64,000 nt of DNA from Hyphobacterium sp. CCMP332 (GCF_014323565.1 NZ_CP058669.1:2569501-2633500); one strand, 5' to 3'. Counted from the stretch's first letter, positions 46,188 to 56,253 are shown. Numbers and translations: made by a program. The notes: generated by a model from the sequence alone, not told the origin.

Positions 46188-47801
46188 TCAACGCCAATCG
46201 GCTGTTTGGCCAATGGGTTCCAATCCCTCTCGGCACAGCCAGCGGGAACGGTTCTGACGCCCCGGATTAGCGTTCCAGCCGGTAATATCCGGTCGCACCA
46301 GGTCAAAATTGACGGGCACGGTCAAAGGCGCATGCGGCACTTCTTCCAGGAGGATTTCTTCTGCTGCGCCAAACAGGCGTTGCCTTTCGGCGGCGTCGCC
46401 TGTGGACAGCCCGGCCTCGATCAGGGCGTCATAGTCCGGATGCGTCCAGCGGCTGTAATTGATCTCTCCGGCCCGGCCCTCCCACATCAGAAGCGAGGCA
46501 TAGGGATCGCCATATTCCGGCGTCCAGCCATTATTGCCGAAGGTGAAGTCACCGGCCCGCATGGCGGCATAGTGAAATTGCGCATCGCCCACACTGATAT
46601 CGACAGAGACCCATGGCGCGATCAAGGCCCAGTCCTGCTGAAGCACGGGCGCGATCCGCTGTTGGGACGGCGTGTGCTGATAGACCACGTCCAGCGGGTT
46701 TTCGGGCCCGTATCCGGCCTCGATCAGCAGCGTTCTGGCACGTTCCCGCCGCGTTTCCATGTCATCGTCGGCATAGGACAATCGCAAGCCCGGCGCCGCA
46801 TTCGGCACCGCTTCCGAAATCATCCGGAAACTCGGATTGGAGGCACCATTCAGCACTTCATTGGCGATAAAGCGCCGGTCAATCGCCATCGAAAAGGCCT
46901 GCCGCACGCGTACATCCGTAAACGGGCCAGCTGCCGTGTTGAAAAGAATGTCCTCGGCCGTATAGCTGGCGGATTCGCGAACCAGATCGCCGTGCTGCTG
47001 ACGCAGCATGGTGATGTTCGACCCCTCGATGTCGGTATGAAGGTCGAGCTCCCGTGTCCGGACCATGCGTTCGCCAGTGACGCGGTCGGACACAGGATAA
47101 TAATAGACGGTATCAAAACAGACCTGGTTGGCCTCGAAGAATTCCGGATTAGCTGTCAATTCGATGAAATTGTTCGTTCGCCACTGCGACAGAATATAGG
47201 GTCCATTCGTGACGATATTTTCGGGTTGAATCCAGGCATCGCCATGAATGTTGTAAACATGGCGGGGCAGCGGGTAACTGTTATTGACAAGAAAATCCTC
47301 CAGATGTGGCATCGGATAGGCCAGTCGTATTTCCAGAGTCTGATCATCCAGCGCTTCAACACCGAGCGCTTCCGGCGGCAGAGAACCGGAAATGACCTCC
47401 GTACCGTTCTCGAAAACAAAGTATTTGGAGCTGTTTTCATTGAGTGTCGCTGGCGCCGCCGCCCGCTGCATTCCGGCAGCTACATCATGGGCCGTCACCG
47501 GAGCCCCGTCTGACCACCGGCTTTCGCGCAGCGTAAATCGCCAGGTCAGCCCGTCGTCCGAAGTCTCGGCGTGCGTCACCAGTCCGGGTATGGTGTCGCC
47601 AATTTCATCCGCGACATAGAGACCGGAAAACATGTCCATGATGATCGCAAATTCGATATTCAGAACCGTCTTTTGCGGGTCCAGCGTCAGCGGTTCGCCG
47701 TCATTACCGCGATGGAGTGTGCGGGTGTCGTCTGTGCCGCCACTGCATGCGACCAGAAAGGCCGCGGCAAATGCGCTCGTAAGCCCAAGCATTCTTGACA
47801 T
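46188..47801 (-). CDS. peptide ABC transporter substrate-binding lipoprotein (OppA type)
   Basis: About 537 residues from ATG 47801. The lipoprotein signal MSRMLGLTSAFAAAFLVAC is followed by GNDGEPLTLDPQKTVLNIEFAIIMDMFSGLYV, the start of SBP family 5, and by PWVSVDISVGDAQFHYAAMRAGDFTFGNNGWTPEYGDPYASL, typical of OppA. It binds oligopeptides in the periplasm for import, by family. No permease or ATPase genes are next to it, so it is an orphan in this window. The longer frame to 47987 is not supported. Confidence 0.9.
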   Translation of the reverse strand: MSRMLGLTSAFAAAFLVACSGGTDDTRTLHRGNDGEPLTLDPQKTVLNIEFAIIMDMFSGLYVADEIGDTIPGLVTHAETSDDGLTWRFTLRESRWSDGAPVTAHDVAAGMQRAAAPATLNENSSKYFVFENGTEVISGSLPPEALGVEALDDQTLEIRLAYPMPHLEDFLVNNSYPLPRHVYNIHGDAWIQPENIVTNGPYILSQWRTNNFIELTANPEFFEANQVCFDTVYYYPVSDRVTGERMVRTRELDLHTDIEGSNITMLRQQHGDLVRESASYTAEDILFNTAAGPFTDVRVRQAFSMAIDRRFIANEVLNGASNPSFRMISEAVPNAAPGLRLSYADDDMETRRERARTLLIEAGYGPENPLDVVYQHTPSQQRIAPVLQQDWALIAPWVSVDISVGDAQFHYAAMRAGDFTFGNNGWTPEYGDPYASLLMWEGRAGEINYSRWTHPDYDALIEAGLSTGDAAERQRLFGAAEEILLEEVPHAPLTVPVNFDLVRPDITGWNANPGRQNRSRWLCREGLEPIGQTADWR

Positions 47802-47872
47802 GATTTGATCCCCCTCCATCACCCTGATCAGGATGACGGGTGGGGTCAAGCGAAAGCCGCTCGGGTGAACAA

Positions 47873-48799
47873 TTAAGTCGCGCTTGCCAAAACCCCATCC
47901 AGCCATTTGCGGGCCCGGCGATTGGCCGTCCGGCCTTCCGGCACCAGCGGCTGGAAAATCGGGAAGACATGCCACAGCCCGGACCATACCTCGCAGGCGA
48001 CGTCAACATTCGCGGCATCGAGGCGGTCAAACAGCCGTGTTGTGTCATCCAGCAGGACTTCATCCGACCCGGTCTGGATCAGGGTCGGAGGGAAGCCGTC
48101 AAAATCGCCAAACAGCGGTGAGACGCGCGGGTCTGCCAAATCCATATCGCCGCCATAAAGCGGTGCCGCTTCCTGCAGCCATTCCGCCTGCAACAGCGGA
48201 TCGACGGCATTATTGGTAAAGGCATTCGCGCCGCTGACGGTCAGATCACACCAGGGCGAATAGAGAATGAGCGCATCCGGCAGAGCCTCGCCCAATGCCT
48301 TCAGGCGCTGTGTCAGGGCCAGGGCGAGCCCGCCGCCCGCCGAATCTCCCGCCACAACGACCGGGCCGTCCATGCCCTTGCGCATGTCGCGATAGGCGGC
48401 GAGGCAATCATCGACCGCCGCGGGGCAGGGATGTTCGGGGGCGAGACGGTAATCCGGGGCGCGGGTTTTCATGTTCAACGCCGCGGCCAGCCGCGAGATG
48501 AAGGGGCGGTGGCTGAAGGCGGACCCCCGGCAATAGCCGCCGCCATGCAGATAGAGCAGCTGTCCGTCTCGCGGCGCTTTGGGCCCGAAGACAAGTGTGC
48601 GCAGACCGGCCAGTTGGACATCGGCATAGACCACGGACCTGTCCATCGGAATACGCTTCCCGGCAGAAGCCATGATCTTGCGGCCCACCTCCATGTCGAC
48701 CTCCGGGCTCAACCCCTGCGAGGCCCGGCGCGCCATGCGGCGACCGAGAGCGGTACGGATTTTCAGGCCAAAGCGTGGTGGAATGGTCTCGAAATTCAT
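47873..48799 (-). CDS. alpha/beta hydrolase (hormone-sensitive-lipase type esterase)
   Basis: A 308-residue cytoplasmic esterase. The oxyanion-hole motif is LYLHGGGYCRGSA near residue 84. The nucleophile is Ser in VVAGDSAGGGLALAL. The acid is Asp in LIQTGSDEVLLDD, and the His is in VWSGLWHVFPIF. These define the HSL family (family IV). The substrate is unknown, short-chain esters by family. It may form a unit with the peptide-binding lipoprotein 71 bp downstream. Confidence 0.88.
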   Translation of the reverse strand: MNFETIPPRFGLKIRTALGRRMARRASQGLSPEVDMEVGRKIMASAGKRIPMDRSVVYADVQLAGLRTLVFGPKAPRDGQLLYLHGGGYCRGSAFSHRPFISRLAAALNMKTRAPDYRLAPEHPCPAAVDDCLAAYRDMRKGMDGPVVVAGDSAGGGLALALTQRLKALGEALPDALILYSPWCDLTVSGANAFTNNAVDPLLQAEWLQEAAPLYGGDMDLADPRVSPLFGDFDGFPPTLIQTGSDEVLLDDTTRLFDRLDAANVDVACEVWSGLWHVFPIFQPLVPEGRTANRRARKWLDGVLASAT

Positions 48800-48890
48800 G
48801 GCCTCTGCCTGCTTTCTTTCGGATTTGTCACTTGCCGGACTTTAGGCTGCTCCTAACTTCCTTCACAACAAAGACTTTGGGGAGGTTCAC

Positions 48891-50408
48891 ATGCTTGTTC
48901 GCTTGATCGCGGGTTTTGCCGCATCTCTTTCGCTCGGCGCCGCCAGTCAGGCTGCGGATATTGTATTTCAGTCCGCCGATTTGCCCGAGGCCGGAATCCT
49001 CGTGATTCCGGTTGGCAGTGATTTGGACATTCCGGAATCGGCACTAACGCCGGATGATGCCGCCTACATGTCTCGGGCCCTTTCGGCCGCGGATTTTAAC
49101 GGCGAAGCCGGGACCATGACAACGCTCTATGCGGTCGGCCCGTTCGACCGGATTATTGCTGTTGGCACGAACGGTCTCGACCGGGCCGCCGCCGAGACCC
49201 TCGGCGGAGAACTCATCAATCTCTCTCGCAGCGAGGAAACCGCCCTGTCAGTGCTCTGGCCGAATACAATGGGCGAACCGGTGGCCCTCAGCATCGCACT
49301 CGGGGCGGGGCTCGGCGGATACCGGTTCGACCGCTATCTGTCGGATGCCCCGGACTATGAGCCGGTATTGAATTTTCATGTCGCCGACCCTGACGGCATG
49401 AGGGCGGCCTTCGACGCCAGTCATGCGCCAATTATCGAGGCGACCGCCTTCGCCCGGGACATGATCAACGCACCGGGAAATGAAGTCTATCCGGAAGTAT
49501 TCGTCGAACGCACTCGAGCAGCCTTTGCCGGCGAGCGCAATGTCAACATCCGCGTGCTCGATGTTGCCGCGATGGAGGCGCTGGGAATGGGCGCCATTCT
49601 CGGCGTTGGGCAAGGATCTGCACGGCCACCCCGTCTGTTGATCGTCGAATATACCGGAGGTGAAAGCGGCACTGCGCCGATCGCTTTTGTCGGCAAGGGC
49701 GTCACATTCGATACGGGCGGCATCTCGATAAAGGGCAATGACGGCATGTGGCGTATGAAATACGATCTCGCCGGAGCGTCAGCCTCGGTGGCCGCCGTGC
49801 TCGCATTGGCGCGCCGCGATGCTGGCGTCAACGCCATCGCCGTCGCGCCGCTGGTCGAAAACATGCCCTCGGGCACGGCCCAGCGGCCCGGCGATATCGT
49901 CACAACCATCTCGGGCCAGACCATCGAGATATTCTCCACCGATGCTGAAGGCCGTCTGATCCTTGCGGACGCGGTTCGCTACACCCAGGATCAGTACAGT
50001 CCGTCCCTGATGATTGACATCGCCACACTGACCGGCTCCGTGCGGGTGGCGCTGGGTCAGGAATATGCCGGCCTGTTCTCGCGCCATGATGATGTGGCGC
50101 AGCAAGTCCTTGAGGCAGGTGAATCCGTGGGTGAGGGGCTCTGGCGCTTGCCGTTGCATCCCTCCTATGCCGAGGATATCCGGTCGCCGGTCGCGGATAT
50201 CCGCAATACAGGCGGCGATGGCGCCGGGGCCGGTATCGGCGCACAGGTCATCGGAACATTCGTGGATGAAACAACACGATGGGCCCATATCGACATGGCA
50301 AGTGTCGGCTGGGCATTTTCCTCGACACCGACCACACCCGAGGGCGGCGTTGGATGGGGCGTTCGTCTGTTTGATGCCATTGCCCGTCAGGAAGAGGCCC
50401 GCGACTAG
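48891..50408 (+). CDS. secreted leucyl aminopeptidase (M17)
   Basis: A 505-residue M17 metallopeptidase with a signal peptide (LVRLIAGFAASLSLGAASQA), unlike cytoplasmic PepA. Metal and active-site motifs are FVGKGVTFDTGGISIKG (Lys, Asp), MKYDLAGA, LVENMPSGTAQRPGDI and STDAEGRLILADA (normally NTDAEGRL). The N-terminal macrodomain is present but diverged. It would remove N-terminal residues from peptides in the periplasm. It is divergent from the esterase with about 90 bp between, and is followed by a terminator. Confidence 0.9.
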   Translation: MLVRLIAGFAASLSLGAASQAADIVFQSADLPEAGILVIPVGSDLDIPESALTPDDAAYMSRALSAADFNGEAGTMTTLYAVGPFDRIIAVGTNGLDRAAAETLGGELINLSRSEETALSVLWPNTMGEPVALSIALGAGLGGYRFDRYLSDAPDYEPVLNFHVADPDGMRAAFDASHAPIIEATAFARDMINAPGNEVYPEVFVERTRAAFAGERNVNIRVLDVAAMEALGMGAILGVGQGSARPPRLLIVEYTGGESGTAPIAFVGKGVTFDTGGISIKGNDGMWRMKYDLAGASASVAAVLALARRDAGVNAIAVAPLVENMPSGTAQRPGDIVTTISGQTIEIFSTDAEGRLILADAVRYTQDQYSPSLMIDIATLTGSVRVALGQEYAGLFSRHDDVAQQVLEAGESVGEGLWRLPLHPSYAEDIRSPVADIRNTGGDGAGAGIGAQVIGTFVDETTRWAHIDMASVGWAFSSTPTTPEGGVGWGVRLFDAIARQEEARD

Positions 50409-50437
50409 TATTCGCTGCCAAAACTTTCTAAATCGGC

Positions 50438-50464
50438 AAGCCGCGCTGTACAGCAGCGCGGCTT
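50438..50464 (+). terminator. intrinsic terminator after the M17 aminopeptidase
   Basis: AAGCCGCGCT / AGCGCGGCTT stem with a 7-nt loop followed by GTTCTCGT, 29 bp beyond the stop at 50408 and 60 bp before ileS. Confidence 0.65.
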
Positions 50465-50524
50465 GTTCTCGTCTGCAAAGAGTGGAATCAAGCCCGCTTC
50501 AGCCCTTACCCAACGGTATTCACA

Positions 50525-53500
50525 ATGACACAGAAATTTCCCTCGCTTCCATCGCCCCTGTCCCTGCCGGCGATCGATACGGAAATTCTGGGATTCTGGG
50601 ATCAGGACAGGACATTCGAAGCGTCGGTGTCCGAGCGGCCCGAACATGACCAGTTTGTCTTTTATGACGGACCGCCCTTCGCCAACGGTCTGCCGCACTA
50701 TGGCCATTTGCTCACCGGTTTCGTGAAGGATGTGATCCCGCGCTATCAGACGATGAAGGGCAAGCGCGTCGAGCGTCGCTTTGGCTGGGATACCCATGGT
50801 CTGCCGGCCGAACTGGCCGCTGAAAAGGAAATCGGCGTCTCCGGCCGCAAGGCGGTGCTCGATCTCGGTATCGACAAGTTCAACGATGCCTGCCGCACGG
50901 CGGTCCTGCGCTATACCGAGGACTGGGAGGAATATATCCGCCGGTCCGCGCGCTGGGTCGACATGGAGAATGACTACAAGACGCTGGACGTCTCCTTCAT
51001 GGAGAGCTGCATCTGGGCGTTCAAGCAGCTTTACGACAAGGGTCTGGTCTACAAGGATTATCGCGTCGTTCCCTATAGCTGGGCGGTGGAATCACCGCTG
51101 TCGAACTTCGAAACCCGGCTGGACAATTCCTATCGCATGCGCACCGACCCGGCGGTCACGGCCGCCTTCCCGCTGACTGATGGCACCGGCCTGCTTGCAG
51201 ACGCGCGCGTCCTGATCTGGACGACGACACCTTGGACCCTGCCGTCCAACCTCGCTATCGCGGTTGGCGAGGACATCACCTATGCGGTGATGGGCAATGG
51301 CACCGACAAGCTTGTCCTGTCGGCCAATGGTCTGGAGAAATACAAGAAAGAGCTGGAAGGCTATGAAAAGCTGGGCGAGGTCAAAGGCACTGAGCTGAAA
51401 GGCCTGCATTATACGCCGCCCTTTGATTATTTCATCACCCAGGAAAACGCCTTCCAGGTGCTGTCGGGCGATTTCGTCGTCGATGAGGACGGCACGGCGA
51501 TCGTGCACATGGCACCGGGTTTTGGCGAAGACGATTTGCGCGCCTGCAAGGAGGCCGGCATCGGCGTCGTCGTGCCGGTCGATCATACCGGCAAATACAC
51601 GAGCGCCATCCCAGATTATGAAGGCATGCTGGTGTTTGATGCCAACAAGCCGATCACCCAGCGCCTGAAGGATGAGGGCAAGCTCATCCGCCATGACACG
51701 ATCGATCACAATTATCCGCATTGCTGGCGCACGGACGAACCGCTCATCTACAAGGCCGTCGAGTCCTGGTATCTGGAAGTCTCGAAATTCCGCGAGCGCA
51801 TGGTCGAACTGAACCAGCAGATCGACTGGACACCGTCACATGTGAAGGACGGCCTGTTCGGCAACTGGCTCGCCAATGCGCAGGACTGGAATATCTCCCG
51901 TTCGCGTTTCTGGGGCACGCCGATCCCGGTCTGGGTGTCGGACAATCCGAATTATCCGAGGGTCGATGTCTATGGCTCGATCGCGGAATTGCAGGCCGAT
52001 TTCGGCACCGAAGTGACCGACCTTCACCGGCCCTATGTCGATGATCTGGTCCGTCCGAATCCGGATGACCCGTCCGGCAAATCCATGATGCGCCGCGTCG
52101 AGGATGTCTTCGATTGCTGGTTTGAATCCGGCTCGATGCCGTATGCCGCCGTGCATTATCCGTTCGAGAACAAGGACTGGTTCGAGACCAATTTCCCGGC
52201 GGATTTCATTGTGGAATATGTCGCCCAGACGCGCGGCTGGTTCTACACGCTGATGGTGCTGGGCACGATGCTGTTCGATAGCCCGCCCTTCAAATCGGCC
52301 ATCTGCCACGGCGTTGTTCTGGACGAAAACCGTCAGAAACTGTCCAAACGCCTGCGCAATTATCCCGACCCGCTCGAATTCTTCGACGATTACGGCTCGG
52401 ATGTGATGCGCTGGTTCCTGATCTCTTCACCGGTTCTGACCGGTGGCGATCTTCTGGTGCCGAAGGAAGGCCGCGAAGTCGCCGCCGTTCAGCGCGAGGC
52501 GATCTCGCCGCTCTTGAACGCCTATGCCTTCTTCTCGCTCTATGCGAATCTGGAGACACGCACCCCGCAGCTCGTCACCAAAGCCGACGATGCGCTGGAC
52601 AAATACATCCTCACCAAGACGGGCGAGCTGGCCGCGGTCGTGGCCGAGCGTCTCGATGCCTATGACGTGCCGGGCGCTTGCCGCGAAACCAAGGCTTTCA
52701 TGGATGCGCTGACAAACTGGTATATCCGCCGCTCCCGCGCCCGTTTCTGGGGCAGCGAGGATGCGCAGGCTCAGGCCGCAGCGTTTGATACGCTTTACAC
52801 CGTGCTGGTGCGGGTTTCGCAAATCGTCGCGCCGTTGATGCCGATCGTCGCCGAGAAGCTCTACAAGAGCCTAACAGGCGAGCGCTCCGTTCACCTGACG
52901 GAATGGCCGACCGCCGACCTCTTCCCGCAAGACCATGACATGGTCGCGGCGATGGATCGCGTGCGCGAAGCCTGTTCAGCCACCCTGGCCGTGCGCGAAC
53001 GCTTCCGTCTGCGCGTCCGCCTGCCGCTCAAATCGCTGGTGGTGGCGCACCCGGAAGCCATGAGCCTTCAGCCCTATGCCGGCCTGATTGCCGATGAGGT
53101 AAATGTCCGCGACGTGATTTTTGCCGAGGACCTCGCAAACTACGGCGAGCTTCAGATGAAAGTAAATCCGGTCATCGGCCGCCGCCTTGGCGCGAAAATG
53201 AAAGACGTCATGATGGCCTCGCGTCAGGGTGAGTTTACGCTCAATGATGACGGCACCGCTGTCGTCGCCGGCGAGACGCTGGGCGAAGGCGATTTCGAAA
53301 TGCGCCTTGAAAGCGCCGAAGGCACCGCCGCCGAACCCTTCGACAAGATTGGCGCGGCCGTGCTCGATGTGTCAGTCGATGCTGATCAGGAAAGCGAAGG
53401 CCTCGCCCGCGACCTCATCCGTGCGGTCCAAACCGCACGCAAGGAAGCCGATCTCGATGTCTCCGACCGGATTGTTCTGGGCGTCGAGGGCGATGAGGTG

Positions 53501-53731
53501 CTTGCCGCCGCCATTACCACGCATGGCGAGATGATCAAGTCGGAAACGCTGGCGGTCGAATTGTTACCGAGAATTCACGCAAATCCGGCCACGCCGCCAC
53601 AACTACCCGATGGCTTTATGGGGTTTCAGATGTCGCCGGGCACAGGGGGGGCTGGGGGAAATCAACCCTTTTTCACCGAAGCCAAGCTGACGGGCCACGT
53701 CGTGAAGGTGTCGGTGCAGAAGGCCGGTTAA
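50525..53731 (+). CDS. ileS: isoleucyl-tRNA synthetase, eukaryote-like (type 2)
   Basis: The 1068-residue class I synthetase charges tRNA-Ile. The signature HIGH motif is HYGH (GLPHYGHLLTGFVKD, around residues 57-61), preceded by YDGPPFANG. The KMSKS loop is KLSKR at residues 605-609 (KLSKRLRNYPDP). The editing domain lies in between, with IVHMAPGFGEDD. Length, the NYPDP context and the late DALTNWYIRRSRARFW anticodon-domain motif indicate the IleRS2 type shared with eukaryotes, which lacks the C-terminal zinc finger of the usual bacterial form and is commonly resistant to mupirocin. Resistance here is inference. Confidence 0.95.
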   Translation: MTQKFPSLPSPLSLPAIDTEILGFWDQDRTFEASVSERPEHDQFVFYDGPPFANGLPHYGHLLTGFVKDVIPRYQTMKGKRVERRFGWDTHGLPAELAAEKEIGVSGRKAVLDLGIDKFNDACRTAVLRYTEDWEEYIRRSARWVDMENDYKTLDVSFMESCIWAFKQLYDKGLVYKDYRVVPYSWAVESPLSNFETRLDNSYRMRTDPAVTAAFPLTDGTGLLADARVLIWTTTPWTLPSNLAIAVGEDITYAVMGNGTDKLVLSANGLEKYKKELEGYEKLGEVKGTELKGLHYTPPFDYFITQENAFQVLSGDFVVDEDGTAIVHMAPGFGEDDLRACKEAGIGVVVPVDHTGKYTSAIPDYEGMLVFDANKPITQRLKDEGKLIRHDTIDHNYPHCWRTDEPLIYKAVESWYLEVSKFRERMVELNQQIDWTPSHVKDGLFGNWLANAQDWNISRSRFWGTPIPVWVSDNPNYPRVDVYGSIAELQADFGTEVTDLHRPYVDDLVRPNPDDPSGKSMMRRVEDVFDCWFESGSMPYAAVHYPFENKDWFETNFPADFIVEYVAQTRGWFYTLMVLGTMLFDSPPFKSAICHGVVLDENRQKLSKRLRNYPDPLEFFDDYGSDVMRWFLISSPVLTGGDLLVPKEGREVAAVQREAISPLLNAYAFFSLYANLETRTPQLVTKADDALDKYILTKTGELAAVVAERLDAYDVPGACRETKAFMDALTNWYIRRSRARFWGSEDAQAQAAAFDTLYTVLVRVSQIVAPLMPIVAEKLYKSLTGERSVHLTEWPTADLFPQDHDMVAAMDRVREACSATLAVRERFRLRVRLPLKSLVVAHPEAMSLQPYAGLIADEVNVRDVIFAEDLANYGELQMKVNPVIGRRLGAKMKDVMMASRQGEFTLNDDGTAVVAGETLGEGDFEMRLESAEGTAAEPFDKIGAAVLDVSVDADQESEGLARDLIRAVQTARKEADLDVSDRIVLGVEGDEVLAAAITTHGEMIKSETLAVELLPRIHANPATPPQLPDGFMGFQMSPGTGGAGGNQPFFTEAKLTGHVVKVSVQKAG

Positions 53732-53753
53732 CACCTCGTCCGGTCACGCAGAC

Positions 53754-53777
53754 GCCTCCCCTGTAAACAGGGGAGGC
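53754..53777 (+). terminator. hairpin after ileS
   Basis: A perfect 10-bp stem GCCTCCCCTG / CAGGGGAGGC with a TAAA loop lies 23 bp after the ileS stop. There is no T-tract, so it may stabilise the 3' end or act with Rho rather than be a classical terminator. The remaining ~135 bp to the next gene hold no supportable feature. Confidence 0.5.
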
Positions 53778-53914
53778 CGAAGCACGCACAAACACCCAAC
53801 ACAAAAACCGGGTCCCTCGGGCTCGCCTGTCCTCTACCCTGATCGGGGAAGCCGAGGGTCCATCTCTAAAGAACTGGATGGATCCCCGGATCAAGTCCGG
53901 GGACCGCGGGAATG

Positions 53915-54784
53915 TTATGAGCCAGACGCCCTCGTCATTTCCTGTATCGCCAGCAGCCCTTCAACCGACGCTTCGCCTTTCTCGGCTGACAGGTCTGCCG
54001 TCGCGCGGGCGAGCGCGGCATAGAGCGCGGCAAGGTCCGCGTCCGCGGCCGCCAGTTTTTCCAGATGCCGCGACACCGTCTCTGCATCGCCGCGCGCGAC
54101 AGGCCCGGTCAGGGCTGCCGCCGGGCCGCGCTCCAGCACGGCCTCCAGCGTGTCACGCAGAATCGGACCGGTGATGGCGAGGCCATCCGCGCGGGAAATC
54201 CGGGCGTGCACAAATGTCTCCAGCCCGGCATGGATGAGTGTCGGCAGATGGTTGGCCATGAAAACAATCGCCGTGTGATAGAGCGTCCGGTCGACATCTT
54301 CGGGCAAAGACAGCGTTTGCGCGCCGATCGCCTGGAAGGCAGCGGCGAGTTCGGTCCGCGCAGACGCCTCGCCGTCCAGCGTCACCATTGTTCCGGCAAA
54401 TGTCGCCACCGACCGGTCCGGGTCAGCGAACGCCTTGACCGGATGGGCGCAGACACAACGGACCGGCAGACCCGCCAGAGATGAAAAAGCCTCAAGCCCG
54501 CGCGCACCGGAGGTATGGGCGATGATCGTCCCGGGCTTGAGATCACACAGGGCAAGACGCGCCAGCGCGCTTTCAAGCTCCGGGTCAGGAACCGGGACCA
54601 GAATGATATCGGCGTCTGCCGGATCGCCATTCGCCTGGCCTGCACCGATAAAGGCGGCGGCGCCCTGCGCGGTCTCGTCGCGTCGCGTAATGACGGCGCC
54701 GATCTCGAAGACCTGCGCCGCGTAAAACAGTCTCGCCAGCGTCCGCCCGACCTTGCCGGGGCCGATGATGGCGAGGCGTTTCAT
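53915..54784 (-). CDS. Rossmann-like / DUF2520 protein
   Basis: A 289-residue protein. The N-terminal nucleotide-binding domain is shown by LAIIGPGKVGRTLARLFYAA, then DADIILVPVPDPELESAL and GTIIAHTSGARGLEAF. The C-terminal DUF2520 helical domain has RTLYHTAIVFMANHLPTLIHAGLETF with a conserved His-Asn arrangement. The layout resembles 6-phosphogluconate dehydrogenase or F420-dependent NADP reductases, so a small-molecule dehydrogenase is likely. Its start overlaps the hisS stop by one base, so the two are co-transcribed. Confidence 0.85.
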   Translation of the reverse strand: MKRLAIIGPGKVGRTLARLFYAAQVFEIGAVITRRDETAQGAAAFIGAGQANGDPADADIILVPVPDPELESALARLALCDLKPGTIIAHTSGARGLEAFSSLAGLPVRCVCAHPVKAFADPDRSVATFAGTMVTLDGEASARTELAAAFQAIGAQTLSLPEDVDRTLYHTAIVFMANHLPTLIHAGLETFVHARISRADGLAITGPILRDTLEAVLERGPAAALTGPVARGDAETVSRHLEKLAAADADLAALYAALARATADLSAEKGEASVEGLLAIQEMTRASGS

Positions 54785-56139
54785 CAGCCCTTGAGCCGCG
54801 CGGGCAGCCAGCTCGCCGGGTCAGCCAATTGAGGTGCGAGTCGAGCATCAATATCCTCAACCTCGTGTTCACCAGCAGTTGCGTGACCAAATTGAAGCCA
54901 GAGGTAACGAATACGTTTTTTAAGGGCGTATTTTCGTTGTTTATCTAAGCTTGCCTCACGGTGAAAAACTTCAACATTAATTCCGCGTTGGCGCATCATA
55001 TTGGCCAATTGGTCTAACTTGATGGCATCGCTTTGTTCTGGCCGGGCGATCAGAACATCTGTCGGGGAGGCGCGTTCGCCGGTGATGACGCCTTCTTTCA
55101 CTAGCTTGGCGAAAAGACGCGTCAGGCCGATGGAGATACCCACGCCCGGCAGGTCGCGATTGATATAGGCGCCGACCAGATCCGCATAGCGGCCCCCGGC
55201 GCAGATCGTGGAATATTCGGGATAATCAATCAGCTGCACTTCATAGACAACGCCGGTATAGTAATCGAGCCCGCGTGCAATCGCGAGATTGGCTTCCACC
55301 ACGCTCTCGCCGGTATCCGCTGCATTTAATCGGTCCATGACCGTCGTGAGTTCGGCCAGACCTTCTTCAAACAGCTCGTTCTCGACGCCTAGCTTGCGGG
55401 CCTCCTTGGCAAAACCGTTATCGGTCGAGCGGATTTGCGCCAGAGCCAGACAGGCTTTGGCGGTTTCGGCTGGAAGGCCCAGCTCCTCTACGAGGGTGCG
55501 TTCGATCTCGCCCGCCGGCAGTTTGTCGATCTTGTCGACGACGCGGATGACGTCTCCGGCATTTTCAATGCCCAGCCCTTCATAGAAGCCGACGAGGATT
55601 TTCCGGTTGTTCAGCATGAAGCGGACAGGGCCGGCGCCCACAGCGTTCAGCGCGTGCAGGGCGATCAGCGGAATCTCTGCGTCGAAATCGTGCGAAATCT
55701 CGTCCTGATCGATGACATCGACATCGCATTGCAGGAATTCGCGGAAACGCCCCTCTTGCGGGCGCTCGCCGCGCCAGACCCGCTGGATCTGGTAGCGTTT
55801 GAACGGGAAGGTCAGTTTATTGAAATGCTGGGCCACATAGCGGGCCGTTGGCACGGTCAGGTCAAAGTGCAGAGCGAGGCGCGCGCCCTTATCCTCTCCC
55901 TCCGCGTTCAAGCGTTGCAGCCCGTAGATTTCCTTGTCGACGTCCCCGCCCTTGGCAGCCAGGGTCTCGACCTCCTCTACAGACGGCGTTTCGATATTCA
56001 CATAGCCATAGCGCTCGAACGTCTCGCGGATGGTATCAATCCAGCGCAGCTCCGCCCGGCGTATTTCGGGCGTGTATTCCGGAAAGCCGCTTATCGGTTT
56101 GGGTTTCAGAATTTTTCGCTTTTGCATTTTTGACGTCAC
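54784..56139 (-). CDS. hisS: histidyl-tRNA synthetase
   Basis: A 451-residue class II synthetase. Motif 2 is QRVWRGERPQEGRFREFLQCDVD, the HisA motif is ARGLDYYTGVVYEV, and motif 3 is VGISIGLTRLFAKL. The catalytic domain is followed by a ~95-residue anticodon-binding domain (TDVLIARPEQSDAIKLDQLANMMRQRGINVEVFHREASLDKQRKYALKKRIRYLWLQFG). The DNA for that last domain (54841-55020) is only about 43% GC, against more than 60% around it. The gene faces tRNA-His 115 bp away. The start ATG at 56139 has a second ATG four codons in. Confidence 0.95.
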   Translation of the reverse strand: MTSKMQKRKILKPKPISGFPEYTPEIRRAELRWIDTIRETFERYGYVNIETPSVEEVETLAAKGGDVDKEIYGLQRLNAEGEDKGARLALHFDLTVPTARYVAQHFNKLTFPFKRYQIQRVWRGERPQEGRFREFLQCDVDVIDQDEISHDFDAEIPLIALHALNAVGAGPVRFMLNNRKILVGFYEGLGIENAGDVIRVVDKIDKLPAGEIERTLVEELGLPAETAKACLALAQIRSTDNGFAKEARKLGVENELFEEGLAELTTVMDRLNAADTGESVVEANLAIARGLDYYTGVVYEVQLIDYPEYSTICAGGRYADLVGAYINRDLPGVGISIGLTRLFAKLVKEGVITGERASPTDVLIARPEQSDAIKLDQLANMMRQRGINVEVFHREASLDKQRKYALKKRIRYLWLQFGHATAGEHEVEDIDARLAPQLADPASWLPARLKG

Positions 56140-56253
56140 TTACCCATGTAATACATATGAAGGCGGCGATAGCCTCGGAAGGGCCTGTCTGTCCACTCCT
56201 TGGCATGCTTGACGCGGCATACAGGCCTTCTATAACCCGCGTCCTTGGTTTGT

